A DNA stretch of 64,000 nt, from contig CM037877.1 of assembly GCA_021292165.1 (NCBI GenBank), forward strand, positions 111,808,789-111,872,788. The letters are read 5' to 3'. The stretch comes from Shinisaurus crocodilurus (Eukaryota > Chordata > Lepidosauria > Squamata > Shinisauridae). The notes below the pieces were generated by a model. That model was given only the letters and a program-made list of their open reading frames with translations. It was not told where the DNA came from and did no database searches. Positions 33,336 through 44,125 of the stretch are shown here, one piece after another; position 1 is the first letter of the stretch, and each line of letters starts with the position of its first letter. The position numbers were made by a program, and so were the translations under genes.

Positions 33336-33488
33336 TAGTTTATTCTGTTGTTGTATTTTTCATTGTGTTTTAATGCATCTGTTTTTATTATTGTTTTAAT
33401 AAAGTTTCATTTATGACTGTGGGCCTCCTTGAGTGCCATTTTCCTTGGCAGAAAGGAGGTTACAAATCAATCAAATAAATAAATAACC
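33336..33488 (+). repeat. L2-type LINE 3' tail
   Basis: 'GTGTTTTAATGCATCTG', 'GGCCTCCTTGAGTGCCATTT' and 'GGTTACAAATCAATCAAATA' followed by (AAAT)n. The same tail type lies at 34164-34276. Confidence 0.65.
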
Positions 33489-34010
33489 CCAAAATCACAT
33501 ATCAATCACCCCGCCTTTAAAAAAAAAAAGAGCAAAAGAAAAAAGCAAGGGACTCTGAAAGCTTGTAGCTCACTTAAGGTGTAATCCTATGCAAGTTTAG
33601 ACAGAAAAAAGGCCTATAACTCCCAGCATGCCCCAGCCAGCACCAAGTGTTCACTTGTTTTGTTATTCAGGCCAAAAGTAATACTTTTGCAATGCTGAAA
33701 CATTTCACCCCAGACTTCCTGCTTGTCCTTCCTACATCCCACGAGGGTAATGGGATGCAGGAAGCACTGCGTCCCCACTCTGAATTGGCTTTGTTTACTC
33801 TCAGTGACATCACCATGTCACCAAATCTGACTGGTTAGGTAGCATTGTGATTCTGAATGGTAAACACCTTCACCCCCTTTCTCCCAGTCTTCCCAGATCA
33901 CCAAATGACTGGGGTGGTTTTCACCACATGTGTAAATGTTCACAAAAAGCACCCCCACTTTAATCTCAGCCCTAGTTTATAATATTAGTAACTTCAGATT
34001 TTTTTTGATT
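33489..34010. other. MITE end fragment, otherwise no gene seen
   Basis: 33575-33640 ('AATCCTATGCAAGTTTAGAC', 'AACTCCCAGCATGCCCC') is one end of the element seen whole at 58887-59080. The rest is unassigned. Confidence 0.55.
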
Positions 34011-34011
34011 C

Positions 34012-34163
34012 ATAGATCATAGAGTTGGAAGGGGCCTACAAGGCCATCCAGTCCAACCCCCTGCTCAAGGCAGGAAACTAGAGGAGGGGTCTCCCATCCA
34101 AGTAATAACCAGGCCTGACCCTGTTTAGCTTTCCACGCTCAGACAAGCTGAGCCAGCATGAGC
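34012..34163 (-). mobile_element. 5S-rRNA-derived SINE with CR1-like tail, copy 3 (minus)
   Basis: Inverse of the family: CR1-like tail at the left ('GATCATAGAGTTGGAAGGGG'), 5S C-box and A-box at the right ('GGTCTCCCATCCAAGTAATA', 'GACCCTGTTTAGCTTTCC'). One A-box base differs from copy 2. It ends in 'GCTGAGCCAGCATGAGCC', its degraded 5S 5' end. Confidence 0.92.
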
Positions 34164-34318
34164 CACTTTATTGTGTTTTAATGCATTATTTTATTGTTTT
34201 AACCCATTTTAATTGTGCCTGTAAGCCGCCTTGAGTGCCATTTGTTTTGGTAGAAAGGCGGGGTACAAATTAAATGAGTATCATCAGTATCATCATCATC
34301 ATCATCATCATCATCAAT
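34164..34318 (+). repeat. L2-type tail followed by (ATC)n
   Basis: 'GCCTGTAAGCCGCCTTGAG' and 'GGTAGAAAGGCGGGGTACAA' form an L2-type terminus; (ATC)n runs at about 34278-34315. The 5S SINE just to the left may have inserted into this LINE. Confidence 0.7.
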
Positions 34319-35140
34319 AATAGTAAAGAATGTAGAGCCAGTGAGTAGGCCAGAAATTATTGCTGAAGAATGATCACATCTGGTCTGAAATATGGTGGAA
34401 GGGGTGATGGCCTCCCTTCCCAAATGGTATCCCCATGTTTTGGGATGGATTATACTCATATATATTTATTTTTTATGTCCATCTTTTGAAAAATTGTCTC
34501 CTTATTTTCTTACCCCCATTCAAAAGCATAAGCATGGCATGTCAGGTGGGTGGGGGGAGGAGAGAAAGAAAAGCAGAAAGATGAAAAGAGGGACTAAAAG
34601 GAAAGCCAGTTGTATGGAGAGGAGTAAATCCTCCCCGTGCTATGGAATTTCGCTTCTTCTCCTTGATATCCTACCCAACCCGGCCCAAGTCAATCAAGTG
34701 GCACATGATGTGTTTTGCAGATGGATCTGCAGTGGTGCATAGCTGACACACAGATGTTTCAACTTGCATTTCTTAGCTGTCCAGCAATCAGGCAAAATTT
34801 CGTGGCTGATCATTTGCAGATGTTTCTTGAAGAAAGCGAGCGGCCTGTCCACTTTGACTAAATTTATTCCTCCTTTGGTAAGCCTCAGCAATGCTATTGC
34901 ATGAGAAGTGTGAAGGTCCCGGGGGGGTAGGATTTAGCCGCTGCCTGCACTGAACCTGGTGTTTCTATCTTGAATGAAAATTGATTAAGGAGTTGTGGAA
35001 GCAAAAAATGGGGGTAGGGAAGGTGGGGGAGCTTTCGTTTGAGTTTGCTTCTTCCAATATCGCCTGGGTTCAAAGGGGGATAGGAAATCTAAAACGCAGA
35101 TTCAAAAATGGGTATGATTCTCAGAATCAAAGATCTAGCA
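34319..35140. other. No gene seen
   Basis: Unassigned sequence with purine-rich runs at 34550-34600. Confidence 0.45.
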
Positions 35141-35142
35141 AT

Positions 35143-35175
<33 letters not shown>

Positions 35176-35196
35176 TATTATTATTATTATTATTGT
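35141..35196. repeat. (AAT)n followed by (ATT)n, palindromic microsatellite
   Basis: About ten AAT units switch to about seven ATT units, so the tract is its own inverted repeat and can fold into a hairpin. Confidence 0.95.
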
Positions 35197-35284
35197 TAAG
35201 TGTTGGTTGCAGGGAGGTTAAATAGAATACTGCTGACAGCCAGGTCTGGAAGACATGAAGCAGATTGCCTTTGAGTATACGCAG

Positions 35285-35650
35285 CAGTGCCAGCTCCAGG
35301 TATCTGAGGGCCCTTGGGCAAGACACCCTCAATTGGCCCTCCTTCCTCAGTGAGTCCTCTTTCTCACCACCGTTGTCACCAGCTGCGGTTGCTCCTCATC
35401 CTCTTTCTCATCTTTGTTACCACTTGCTTGCTTGACAGGCAGAGAGCCAGTGAGCAAGTAGGCCGTGGCATCTCACCACCACCACCACCACCACCACCGT
35501 CTGGGCCAGAGTAAGAGGCAGGTGAGCAAGCAAGCAAGCTGCAATGGGGAAGAGGACGAGCAACTCCAGGGGGCTCTTGTCAATGGGCCCATGCTGGGGT
35601 GTGGGCCCTTGGCAAGTGCCCAACCGTGCCTATCCTTGATGCTGGCCCTG
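35285..35650 (+). mobile_element. hAT-type nonautonomous element, sister of 16369-16733
   Basis: Termini 'CAGTGCCAGCTCCAG' and 'GATGCTGGCCCTG'. Flanks atacgcag (35277-35284) and atatgcag (35651-35658) form a 7/8 8-bp duplication. It contains (CAC)n at about 35474-35498. Noncoding; small frames in it are artefacts of the CAC run. Confidence 0.85.
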
Positions 35651-35913
35651 ATATGCAGAGTATATTTCTTTGAACTCTGAGCAGTTACAACCAAACATAT
35701 ATGAGATTAGAGATATTGGTTTCAAGAGCGGAAGATACAATTTCCTGACTAGTATGGGCTAGAGGAAGGGACACTATTTAAGTAGCAGGGCTCATGCACA
35801 TCACTTGATTCGTTATTATTTGATGGCTGAATGTGCAAAATGACTTATGTAATTTTTTTTTATCATGGTCAAGATGATGTGAGGTGCTATCCAAGTCCTG
35901 TCACTAGCGTTGG

Positions 35914-35917
35914 AATG

Positions 35918-35956
<39 letters not shown>

Positions 35957-36125
35957 CCTGCCTTTTCCCCAGTACTGGGATTCAAGGCGGCTTTACAACA
36001 TTAAAACCTGTACAATTAAAACATATAAACAGAAATATACAAAAGTTAAAAATATAATTAAATCAGTTATAGTATTAAAATTATATAAAATATCAAAGTT
36101 AAAACAGCAATAACAATATAAACAG
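35914..36125 (-). repeat. (ATT)n and L2-type 3' region
   Basis: (ATT)n at 35918-35954, then 'TATCCTGCCTTTTCCCCAG', 'CAAGGCGGCTTTACAAC' and an A-rich stretch, the inverse of an L2-type end with its microsatellite. Confidence 0.65.
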
Positions 36126-36274
36126 TGCAATCCATCGCATTCTGTGAATGTGGACCATTCACACATGTGAGTCATCACTTGATGGTGCAGCTGTCAAGTG
36201 ATAAACATGTATATCAGAACTAAGCCACATGAGTAGCAATAATATTAATCTCTACATTTGACTAGCCTCTACAG

Positions 36275-36410
36275 CAGGGCTCTCCAACCTTGGGTCCCCA
36301 GATGTTGCTGGACTACAGCTCCCGGAATCCCTTGCCGTTAGCCATGCTGGCTGGGTATGCTGGGAGCTGTAGGCCAGCAACATCTGGGGACCCAAGGTTG
36401 GAGAGCCCTG
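36275..36410. mobile_element. Hairpin hAT MITE, complete copy
   Basis: 136 bp whose two halves are inverted copies: 'CAGGGCTCTCCAACCTTGGG' opens it and the inverse closes it. Flanks ctctacag (36267-36274) and gtctacag (36411-36418) form a 7/8 duplication. The DNA could fold into one long hairpin. Confidence 0.92.
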
Positions 36411-36418
36411 GTCTACAG

Positions 36419-37092
36419 GGTGACAAATGACCACTTAGAGATGTCCTGGATTGATATATATTCTCCTAGACATGGTTATGGAGGAGTCACTGGAAAATGA
36501 GAGACAGAACTCACTTATTTTCATTGACTAACCAGCTTTGTGTCTGACCCACTTTGATTCCTATTACAAATGGACCAGATACATTTTCCCTATCATGATT
36601 ATGAAAAGTTCTGAGAAGTAATTAGCAATTGCAGCTCCCGCTGTTGATGGTGCTTCTTCGAATTTGGCCTGTGGGACATGATGCAATTACAAGCGATGCT
36701 ACACCAATAACAGTGTAAGGTGTGAGGGGTCCCACCTGCTGGCAGCAAGAACCGAACCAGAAGAGGGAGCTGCTGGCTTGATCTTTGCTGTGCTTTAGCG
36801 CCACCACTGTAGATGGTGAGAGATGGCACTACAGAGGTCAGGTGACATGAGGGGCCAATTAGGTTCTGCCTCATCAAGTCTCTGATTCTGGTCTGGCTCG
36901 CCAGTCAGACTGCGCTGTTCTCAGACTGCCCATGGTGTGATGGTCCCAGGGGCTGCCTGCCTGTCGTGGCTTGCCCTTCCATCTTCATTACCTGCCTTCT
37001 TCCAGACAGACAACCTGCTGCACATAGTAGATGCAAGAGGGGGCAGAGGAACAGTCCTGCCCATTTTCACCTTCAAATCAATGCCTCTAAGC
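36419..37092. other. No gene seen
   Basis: Unassigned sequence. Confidence 0.45.
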
Positions 37093-37202
37093 CAGTCTTC
37101 CCTGACCTGGTGCCCTCTAGATGTGTTGGACTATGTGTTGGCTGGGAGATTCTGTAAGTTGTAGTCCAACACATCTGTAGGACACCAGGTTGGGAAAGGC
37201 TG
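37093..37202. mobile_element. Hairpin hAT MITE, diverged copy
   Basis: 'CAGTCTTCCCTGACCTGGTG' at the left and the inverse 'CACCAGGTTGGGAAAGGCTG' at the right, with 'AGTCCAACACATCTG' in the right arm. The duplication is worn. Confidence 0.85.
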
Positions 37203-37227
37203 TCCTAGACCCTCTTCACACAAACTC

Positions 37228-37424
37228 GCGTGGGAGCCACTTCTTCAGGGGAGGGCTGCAGTTCAGTGGTGGAGCACTTGCTTTGCATGCAAAGCATCCC
37301 AAGTTCAATCCCTGGCATCTCCAGGTAGGGCTGAAACCTGAGCAGCTGCCAGTTGGCACAGAGAATATGACGATGGGTGGACCAATGGTCTGACTCAAGA
37401 TAAGGTAGCTTCCTATGTTCATGG
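37228..37424 (+). mobile_element. tRNA-Ala-derived SINE, copy 1
   Basis: The head resembles a tRNA-Ala gene: 'CAGTTCAGTGGTGGAGCAC' (A-box), 'TTGCTTTGCATGCAAAG' (anticodon arm, TGC in the loop), 'AAGTTCAATCCCTGGCATC' (B-box). The tail contains 'TGGACCAATGGTCTGACTC' and 'GGTAGCTTCCTATGTTCATG', CR1-like. It has too many loop and stem changes to be a working tRNA gene. Confidence 0.85.
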
Positions 37425-37639
37425 TAAGATCCGACGTAGTTGTAGTAAGTGTGAATTCCACAACCAGATCTTTGCCCTCCTTCTGGTGGGTCAGTGACAG
37501 GTGACAAAGACCCACTTGATCAGCCCCGCCCATGTGGTTGTGCTATTCACATGCATATTTCAGCCACATGGGATCATATCATAAGAAAATGGCTCTCACG
37601 TCACTGTGGGTATGTGTGAAGGAAACCTAAGTGTCTGTT

Positions 37640-37830
37640 CTCACTGGAGCTGCCCCTACCATTAGGAACAGGGAGGTGGCTGCCTCAGGTGGCAGATTTG
37701 GGTGCCACTGATTAACAACTAATTCTCATTTGTTTATTTATTTGTTGAATTTTCTTATGTTTGAGTGGTGGGGGTGGCAGCACTGTTTTGATTTTCTGCT
37801 TAAAGCAACAAACTATCTTGGGCCAACCCT
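37640..37830 (-). mobile_element. Old hAT-type MITE (CAGGGCCGGCCC-like), minus copy
   Basis: Ends 'TTGGGCCAACCCTG' at the right, with 'GTGGCTGCCTCAGGTGGC' at the left, matching the inverse of 8691-8972. It has a TTTA-rich middle and no clean duplication. Confidence 0.55.
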
Positions 37831-37978
37831 GTCTGCAGTTATTGTAAAGAGGAGGAGCACATCACAGTGAGCCCATTTAAGCCACTTTAATAAAAATGTA
37901 ATCGAACAATACATTAATGTACAAAGGAACTGTGGCAGGGGGAGCCTATAATCTCCAGATAATTAAAGAAAATGTTTA

Positions 37979-38001
37979 AATATATATATATATATATATA
38001 T
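37979..38001. repeat. (TA)n microsatellite
   Basis: About eleven TA units. Confidence 0.9.
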
Positions 38002-38065
38002 TTTAAATAATGCCTTCTGTCTGAGTGTCCTGTCGCACTAGTTCACTCTAAACAATGTGAATACA

Positions 38066-38848
38066 AGCTTGGCGGGACAATACTGGAAAATGTCGATCAT
38101 TTTCTCTATCTTGGCAGCTATCTTTCTGTTACAGCTAACATCGACAGTGAAATCCAGCATCGTCTGAGCTCCGCAAGTGCCACGTTTTCTCGAATGAAAC
38201 ATAGAGTTTTCGATGATCGGGATATTTGTAAGAAGACCAAAACACTGGTTTATGAAGCCATTGTATTACCAACTTTATTGTATGCCTGCGAAACATGGAC
38301 TATCTATAAACGTCACTTCCACCTCCTTGAAAGATTTCATCAACGTTGCCTCCGGAAAATCCTGCGAATTACTTGGGAAGATAGGCGAACAAATGTCAGT
38401 GTACTGGAAGAAGCAAAGACTACTAGCGTTGAAAAAATGATCCTTCAATGCCAACTTCAGTGGACCGGTCATGTTGTTCGAATGCCTGACTGCCATCTCC
38501 CAAAGCAGTTACTTTATTCCCAACTCAAGGATGGAAAGCGGAATATCGGTGGTCAATATAAGAGGTTTAAAGATGTTCATAAGGCTAATCTAAAAAAATG
38601 CAATATAAACATCATAACTGGGAAGCTCTGGCCCATGAACGATCTAACTGGAGGTTGGCCTTTCACAAAGGTTCTATGGACTTTGAAGAACCCCGAGTGC
38701 AAGGTGAAAGGGAGAAACGTGCTAAGCGAAAAGCACGTCAAATGAATCCTTTACAGGACCATCTTCCATCTGGTAACCTGTGTCCTCACTGTGGGAAGCT
38801 GCGTGGATCTAGAATTGGCCTCCACAGTCACTTACGGACCCATCGCTA
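38066..38848 (+). pseudogene. RTE-like LINE C-terminal region with frameshift
   Basis: Encodes only the RT thumb and C-terminal part of the RTE-like protein: SDR-type 'MKHRVFDDRDICKKTKTLVY', LLYACETWTIYKRH, and QLQWTGHVVRMPDC. A frameshift near 38612 (compare NIENWEALAHERSKW in copy 1) moves the end into another frame, where the C2H2 finger (CPHCGKLRGSRIGLHSH) is still readable and ends at 38848. The reverse-transcriptase catalytic motifs are absent, so it cannot act. Confidence 0.9.
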
Positions 38849-38956
38849 GAGTCTACACAATTTTCTTTAGAGTTTTCCTCCTTTTAAAATCTCCTTTTTG
38901 TAAAAAAATTTTTATCCTGGAAGACAATCTTACTCGGTCACGAGTGATCGCCTGAC
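38066..38956 (+). mobile_element. RTE-like LINE, strongly 5'-truncated, copy 2
   Basis: Very similar to 22935-23790 of copy 1. It starts after the catalytic RT motifs and ends with the same 'CACGAGTGATCGCCTGA'. Its 3' UTR has an extra ~29-base piece with poly-T/A near 38890-38910. Few differences from copy 1 suggest a young family. Confidence 0.92.
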
Positions 38957-39607
38957 TGACTATTGCCAAAATCCATATCAGTAAGTCCAAAAGCCAAACA
39001 CCAGTACAGAAGGCGTGCAGAAGTCAAGACAGTCCAAGGTTAATAGGGAAGGAGAGTAAGGTGCTAGAGTCCAGAGTCACAGTCCAAAGTCATAGCTGCC
39101 AGGAGATCAGATAGAGGTATTCAAGGAGTGCAGAAGCTTTGCCCGGAAACAGAGTCGTTGCTTTCTACACAGAGCATAGGACCAGGCCAGAATATAAACC
39201 CTGACCCAGCCTCACTGTCAGTCAGATCCTGAACCCGGATCTTGGCACGGGTATCTAGCCAGGAGGCGCTTGCTACACCTCCTTCGGTTCACATGCCTAG
39301 CAGTCAGGCATTTCTCCCAGCGTCTTTGGGAGGGCAGCATCCCTGAAGGGCCCTCCTCCCCCGAGTCCTCCTGACAGGCCAAGGCCGGCGGCTGCAGCTG
39401 GGAATCAGCAAGTGGGCCTCCCTGCTCCTGTTGCTGGGGGGAAGGAGGCCTGTCCAAGGTCAACTGGCCTGGGCTGGAATCAGCCACAGCTGGGCACCCT
39501 TCTCCCTGCACCAGCTCATCTTCGCTGTCAGAGCTGGCTCCGGAGCAAGACTCCACACTGAGCAACTAAATGTGATGGAGCATAGGAACGGTGGTTTGCT
39601 TGTCAAT
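38957..39607. other. Unassigned repeat-like segment with a polar minus-strand frame
   Basis: A minus-strand frame at 39218-39565 (115 residues) is rich in S, E, P, Q and G, with the acidic 'SSDSEDELVQGEGC'. 39005-39125 has repeated 'AGTCCA/AGTCAC' phrases. I do not recognise a family; an LTR-element remnant or a GC-rich untranslated region is possible. No start or splice evidence supports a gene. Confidence 0.3.
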
Positions 39608-39935
39608 GACTGAGTTCAGACAACACTATAACCCAGACTCAAGGGTTGAGTTAGTATGGGTTGAGTGTGGGTTGTCATTGAACTGTGGGTTATTGTTGAA
39701 ATGTGGGTTATCATGTCTGAACCCAGCCGAGATAACAAATTGTGATGAACAACCCACAGTTCACAATCCAACAACAAACCATGGATTCTCTTCATGGTTT
39801 GTTTGTGGTTAACAAGCCATGGCTTGTTAGTGCAACTGGGTTCAGACAACACGATATCCCACGTTTCAACAACAACCCATGGTTCAACGATAACCCCTTG
39901 AGTGTGGGTTATTGTGTTGTCTGAACCCAGTTACA
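39608..39935. mobile_element. Palindromic element (GGGTTCAGACAACAC family), copy 1
   Basis: About 330 bp opening 'ACTGAGTTCAGACAACAC' and closing 'GTTGTCTGAACCCAGT'. Each half again contains inverted pieces ('GAACCCAGCCGAGATAACAA' region against 'TTGTTAGTGCAACTGGGTTC'), giving nested hairpins. Noncoding. The second copy is at 59231-59556. Confidence 0.9.
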
Positions 39936-41429
39936 AACCAATTGCATCATAAACCGTATCAAGAGGTATCCCCAACATTCATGAAACCACTGCCCACGTT
40001 TCCACATGGAAATTCTTACAATAGCGATGAAGTCCTTATCTAGAGGAAATAGTGCATCATCCTAAGTACTCAAGATATAGTTTTCTATGGACTTGGATAT
40101 AGCACTTGGAAAATGTAGCACCAGGTATGCGGAAAATGTAGCAACCCTGCATTTAAAGATTGTTTTAAGTCAAACACTTGCAGATGGGGCACAACAAAAG
40201 GAAAACAAATGTACTTTTAACACATAATACATCTATTGTGTAGGAAAGCCTTAATTTAAATCTCTTCGATGAAAGCCTAAAGAAAAAAGGGCAAAGAGAT
40301 CAAACTTCCCTCAGCCCAGTATTTCCAGCATATAGCAGAGAAGGGGGAGCATGTTATTTCTGATGCTGATGACTAAGAGCTAGTTTTCACAAACAATTGA
40401 TCATGTGGTCCAGCTATTCCTGGACGGTAGCACTCCAGGCTACAGGCTTTCTGATATACAAAAACTCCCATCACATTTAAACAGCAACACCTAGAATGGT
40501 ACAGGATAGTTCTAACCTTGTCATCTCCCAGAGACACCATTTTTCTTTGACAAGGATCCTTTCCCCACCACCCCAAGATGGGGAAGCAGTCAAGCATGCT
40601 GCTCTCTCTGTAGTCTGAAATGGTGCAGTCTCAGAACAGTTTCACCAAATGATCTGCTTGTGAAGATCCACTTTTAGCCTGTCCCTAGATGGCTCTGAGC
40701 ATTTACGGAGGAAACATCCCTTCAGTTTACTGGTCTCCTTTCACAAAAGAGAAAAAAGTTATTTCCCGCTCCCCAAGAGGCTGATTTCAAGGGTTGTTTT
40801 GTAAAGAAAGCTCAGCGTTTTAAAATCTCCCCAGAGCTACGTGCATGCAGAGCCTCCATATTAATGGAGCATGGCAATCTCTCTTCCCTTCCCTTTTAGC
40901 TAATGAAGGGTGAATGTGCATAAACTGGAGGTTAGGAGGTCATAAGCACAGAGTGCCAGTGATATGACATACGCTTCCCATTTCTTTGAACACAGCAGAA
41001 CAGAAATTGCAGGCAGGCATTCAGGGATGTTCTATTCCTATCTTGCTAACTCTCTTCCCACCACCTCAACCATCAATTCAAATTATTTCCTTCACTTTAA
41101 GGGCTGGTTTATACCTGCATGTACATCACCTGATTTCTCATCACTTGATTATGCAATGCTTAGGGGCTGATTCATGTATCATAGTGGCCCATAAAAGCAT
41201 TTAAGACCTGACAAATCTGTCACAAGGCTGTCTGGCAAGCAGATCTCTTGGTACTCCATTTGTGCCACACACACATTATGTTGCAGCAACACGCCAGATT
41301 TAAAAGCAGTCAGCAAAATCAAATGATCTGAAACCAGTAGCAGAAGAAGAATAGTAGCAGATTAAAAATCAGTCCAACCCTACAGCTTCCAAATGCCCAG
41401 TAGATTGAGAAACTCTCTACATGCTTGCT
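39936..41429. other. No gene seen
   Basis: Unassigned, mostly AT-rich sequence; no family recognised. Confidence 0.45.
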
Positions 41430-41625
41430 AAGAACCAGCCTGGCAGGCTTCTTGGGGAAAGCATTCCAAAGGGAAGGTGCCATCACAAAAAGGTCCTGTT
41501 CCTACCTAATACATATCAATCTAACCTCCCAGAACAGGGGAACCTAGGGCATGGGAGGGGGGAGTACATACAGGAGGAAGTGCATCTTAAGAAGATCCAG
41601 GAATTCTCAAGCAACCAGTGGAGCC
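41430..41625 (-). repeat. L2 LINE 3' region fragment
   Basis: 'GAAAGCATTCCAAAGGGAAG' and 'GCCATCACAAAAAGGTCCTG' match the inverse of the L2 region at 14690-14760. Confidence 0.6.
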
Positions 41626-41977
41626 CCTTTAGCAATGAAGTTCTGTGCATCCATAAGCTACAAAAACAAAAAGATTAAAGGAAACAAATGTCCAAAAAAT
41701 ATGACAAAATTTGAATATAGATACCAATATCTCACTAAAATTAACACCAACAAATTAGCAGTCACAAATACTCAACACTACATCACATACATAGGCTATA
41801 CAAATTAATAATACTGAAATCCCAAATGCATTTTGACCTAGCTGATCCTCTTCAGTGGGAGAAAATACACAGATGATAATTGCAGCACTTACTAAAACAA
41901 AACCATCATCATACTTGAATTCCAACATGGAACCTGAAAAGCAAAATATACAAGTTAAATATACCTGGAATAATAGA
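41626..41977. other. No gene seen
   Basis: AT-rich unassigned sequence. Confidence 0.45.
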
Positions 41978-42041
41978 TCATAGAGTTGGAAGGAGCCTAC
42001 AAGGCTATCGAGTCCAACACCCTGCTCAATGCAGGAAATGT
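41978..42041 (-). repeat. CR1-like tail (CR1 or 5S-SINE 3' end)
   Basis: 'GATCATAGAGTTGGAAGGAG' and 'GAGTCCAACACCCTGCTC' are the shared CR1-like terminus. Without the head it cannot be told whether this was a CR1 or a 5S SINE. Confidence 0.8.
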
Positions 42042-42056
42042 GCCATACCATAACCA

Positions 42057-42058
<2 letters not shown>

Positions 42059-42099
<41 letters not shown>
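42059..42099 (+). repeat. (GT)n microsatellite
   Basis: About 20 GT units. Confidence 0.97.
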
Positions 42100-42102
<3 letters not shown>

Positions 42103-42177
42103 CAAACAGATCCAGATCATTCAACTGGTAACTGCATAAAATAAAGAGAGGGGGACATTCCCTCCTGAATTCTGAGA

Positions 42178-42415
42178 TGTGAAGAAAAGCAGACCCTTCT
42201 CCACCACACACATGTAAACAGGTGTAATCCCAAATGGAGGCTGGGAGCCTCATGCAAATGTACATAGGTAGTTCCTCTGAAGACTCTAGGCGTCAGAGTC
42301 TCTTGCAAATCTGCATAGTTTCCTTTGATGGCCTGTGCCAGCTCAGAGTCTCCCAGGTATTCACATGCAAATGTTTCCCCAAACCAGCTTTGTTTAAAAC
42401 AATCTTTAAATGCAG
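42178..42415 (+). mobile_element. LTR fragment, same family as 28014-28730
   Basis: 'TGTGAAGAAAAGCAGACCC' starts like an LTR. 'ATGTAAACAGGTGTAATCCC', 'GCAAATGTACATAGGTAGTT' and 'GGCGTCAGAGTCTC' match the inverse of the solo LTR's first part. The rest of the LTR is gone. Confidence 0.75.
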
Positions 42416-42535
42416 GGTTGCCATCATCATGCCCCACTGGAGCAACCCCAGAGACATCTGGCTGGCCACTGTTGGAAATGGGATGCTGGATCAGATCAGA
42501 TGAACTTTTGGTCTCATCATCTAGCAGGGCTGTTT
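42416..42535 (+). repeat. CR1-type 3' tail, old
   Basis: 'GGGATGCTGGATCAGATCAG' and 'CATCTAGCAGGGCTG' resemble the terminus at 9690-9775. Confidence 0.45.
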
Positions 42536-42639
42536 TAGGTTGCTTGGTGCTGGCCTTGTCCATTGAGCATTGTGTTTGTTTTGGATAAATATTTCACAAT
42601 GCCCTTCATTCCCAGCCGTTGCCTATCCTCCTCCACCTT

Positions 42640-43290
42640 GATCATGTCTACACTGGAAACAGTATTACAGGACCTAGGAATGTCATCCACAACATCAGGG
42701 ATTCATAAACCTGCTCATCTTCCAATGTGTTATATGCCACCATTTGCCATCAATGCCCAACTGCACTCGACACAGGACTAACAGGCCAGTCTCTACTCAA
42801 AGTAATAAAGCAACACAAATCTGACATCAGAAATGACAATCCACCCCCCCCCAGAAAACATGCAGAGGGACATCTCAGCCCCCCAGGACACTCTGTCATT
42901 GGCCTTAATGTGGCCATTATGTAACAAAGGAACTTCAAAGATTGGTCAAGGGGTTCAGCTCGATCTCCTGTGGTTTGTTCAAGAACAAAGGGTGTTGTTG
43001 ACTGTTCTCCCCCCCCTTTTAAAAATCACACTACATGTGTTAATCAGCTCACCAATGCAAGGATAGCTGTGTTATCACCCAACATCTGTTTTGTGAATGA
43101 CCACTGTAAATAAGGTAATTATCATTATTTGTACTTTCTGCATTTCATTTCCCTCTGACCTCACTGTTTGCAATTTATACCTGTAGCTCAACATAGCACT
43201 TCATGCATCCGATGCAATGCATTCCAGTCCACAAAAGCTTATGCCATGATAAATTTATTAGTCCTGAAGTGTGCCACAATACTCTTTGTT
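42640..43290 (+). pseudogene. Possible GIY-YIG endonuclease remnant of a Penelope-like element
   Basis: A decayed coding stretch. Around 42727-42921 the frame reads CHQCPTALDTGLTGQSL, then QHKSDIRND and SPPGHSVIGLNVAIM. This order (a CxxC-like start, a TG-TGQSL-R-R helix, a HKSDIR segment, then GHS) matches the GIY-YIG-type domain found in Penelope-like and related retroelements, which cuts the target DNA. Stops and frameshifts follow. The segment 43195-43285 ('GCATCCGATGCAATGC', 'AAAGCTTATGCCATGATAAA', 'TTATTAGTC') looks like the matching repeat end. The reverse transcriptase is not visible. The assignment is tentative. Confidence 0.5.
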
Positions 43291-43989
43291 GTTTTCACCT
43301 TTATCAGGGCTTTCTCTTACATTTTAAACTATACAGACCTCCACCAGGCTCCACTAGATGAATCAAGTTTCCATCCCTGCTTAGCACTATACAACTTTGT
43401 ACAAGAACTTGCCCGCTTCTGGTTAAGGCAACCGTACAGAGAGGTTGGATCCACAGCATATCGACATCAGTGCTTCCTGCAGGGTGCAAAACTGTCTGCA
43501 CACACAATTGGAAGAGGAAGGAAGCAAGACCTTATTAAGTAATGCAATGGACAAGTGTACATTTAGGACTCTAGTTCTCCGCTTCTAAACAATAGCACTA
43601 GTATCTACCAACAAATGCCAGAGTATCATCCCTGCATTGCCAGCTTAACAACAAAAGCTGGCAGAGTCAGATGGCACAGCCCATCCAAATCACTTAATTG
43701 CTGGTGCAGCAAATCTTGGGATCAGCCTGTTAATCTTTAATCACTCAAATGAAATATTAACTGTAGGTCTCTAGATACAGATTTAAAGAACCTAATCTTA
43801 AGCACCCAGGTTTGAAATTTTAATTTAAAGTCATCTCTGGTCTTCCAAATTTAGCTTGGAGACTGCAGCCCCTGGCAATTACTTGACAGTCATCAAAGAA
43901 GCTCTTTTCATACTTTCGTAAAGTTTGGATATTTTTCTAAATGGCACTTTAGAGATGCTATAGCATCCTGCAAGTGTAAAATACTTGAA
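43291..43989. other. No gene seen
   Basis: A plus frame ends at 43542 but its residues fit no family. Unassigned. Confidence 0.4.
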
Positions 43990-44125
43990 TGTACAGCATC
44001 TATGCCTCGGATATCACCTCCTTTATGGTGGGGAGGCGGAGCCCAATATCAATATTGTTGTAAGCCACCCTGAGAACTTAGGACAGCATATAAATGTTTA
44101 AAATAAATACATAAATAAAACATTC
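43990..44125 (+). repeat. L2-type LINE 3' tail
   Basis: 'GTTGTAAGCCACCCTGAG', 'GGACAGCATATAAATG' and (AAAT)n-like end. Confidence 0.6.

Noticed and set aside
37228..37302. Functional tRNA-Ala gene
   Set aside because: Stem mismatches and the attached SINE tail show a SINE, not a working tRNA.
39218..39565. Acidic, proline- and glutamine-rich minus-strand frame as a possible exon
   Set aside because: Composition reflects GC-rich sequence; no domain, and the surrounding phrases look repeat-like. Kept only as unassigned.
43168..43542. 124-residue plus-strand frame as a possible host gene
   Set aside because: Its start lies in a repeat-like segment, the residues fit no family, and no splice or promoter evidence supports it.
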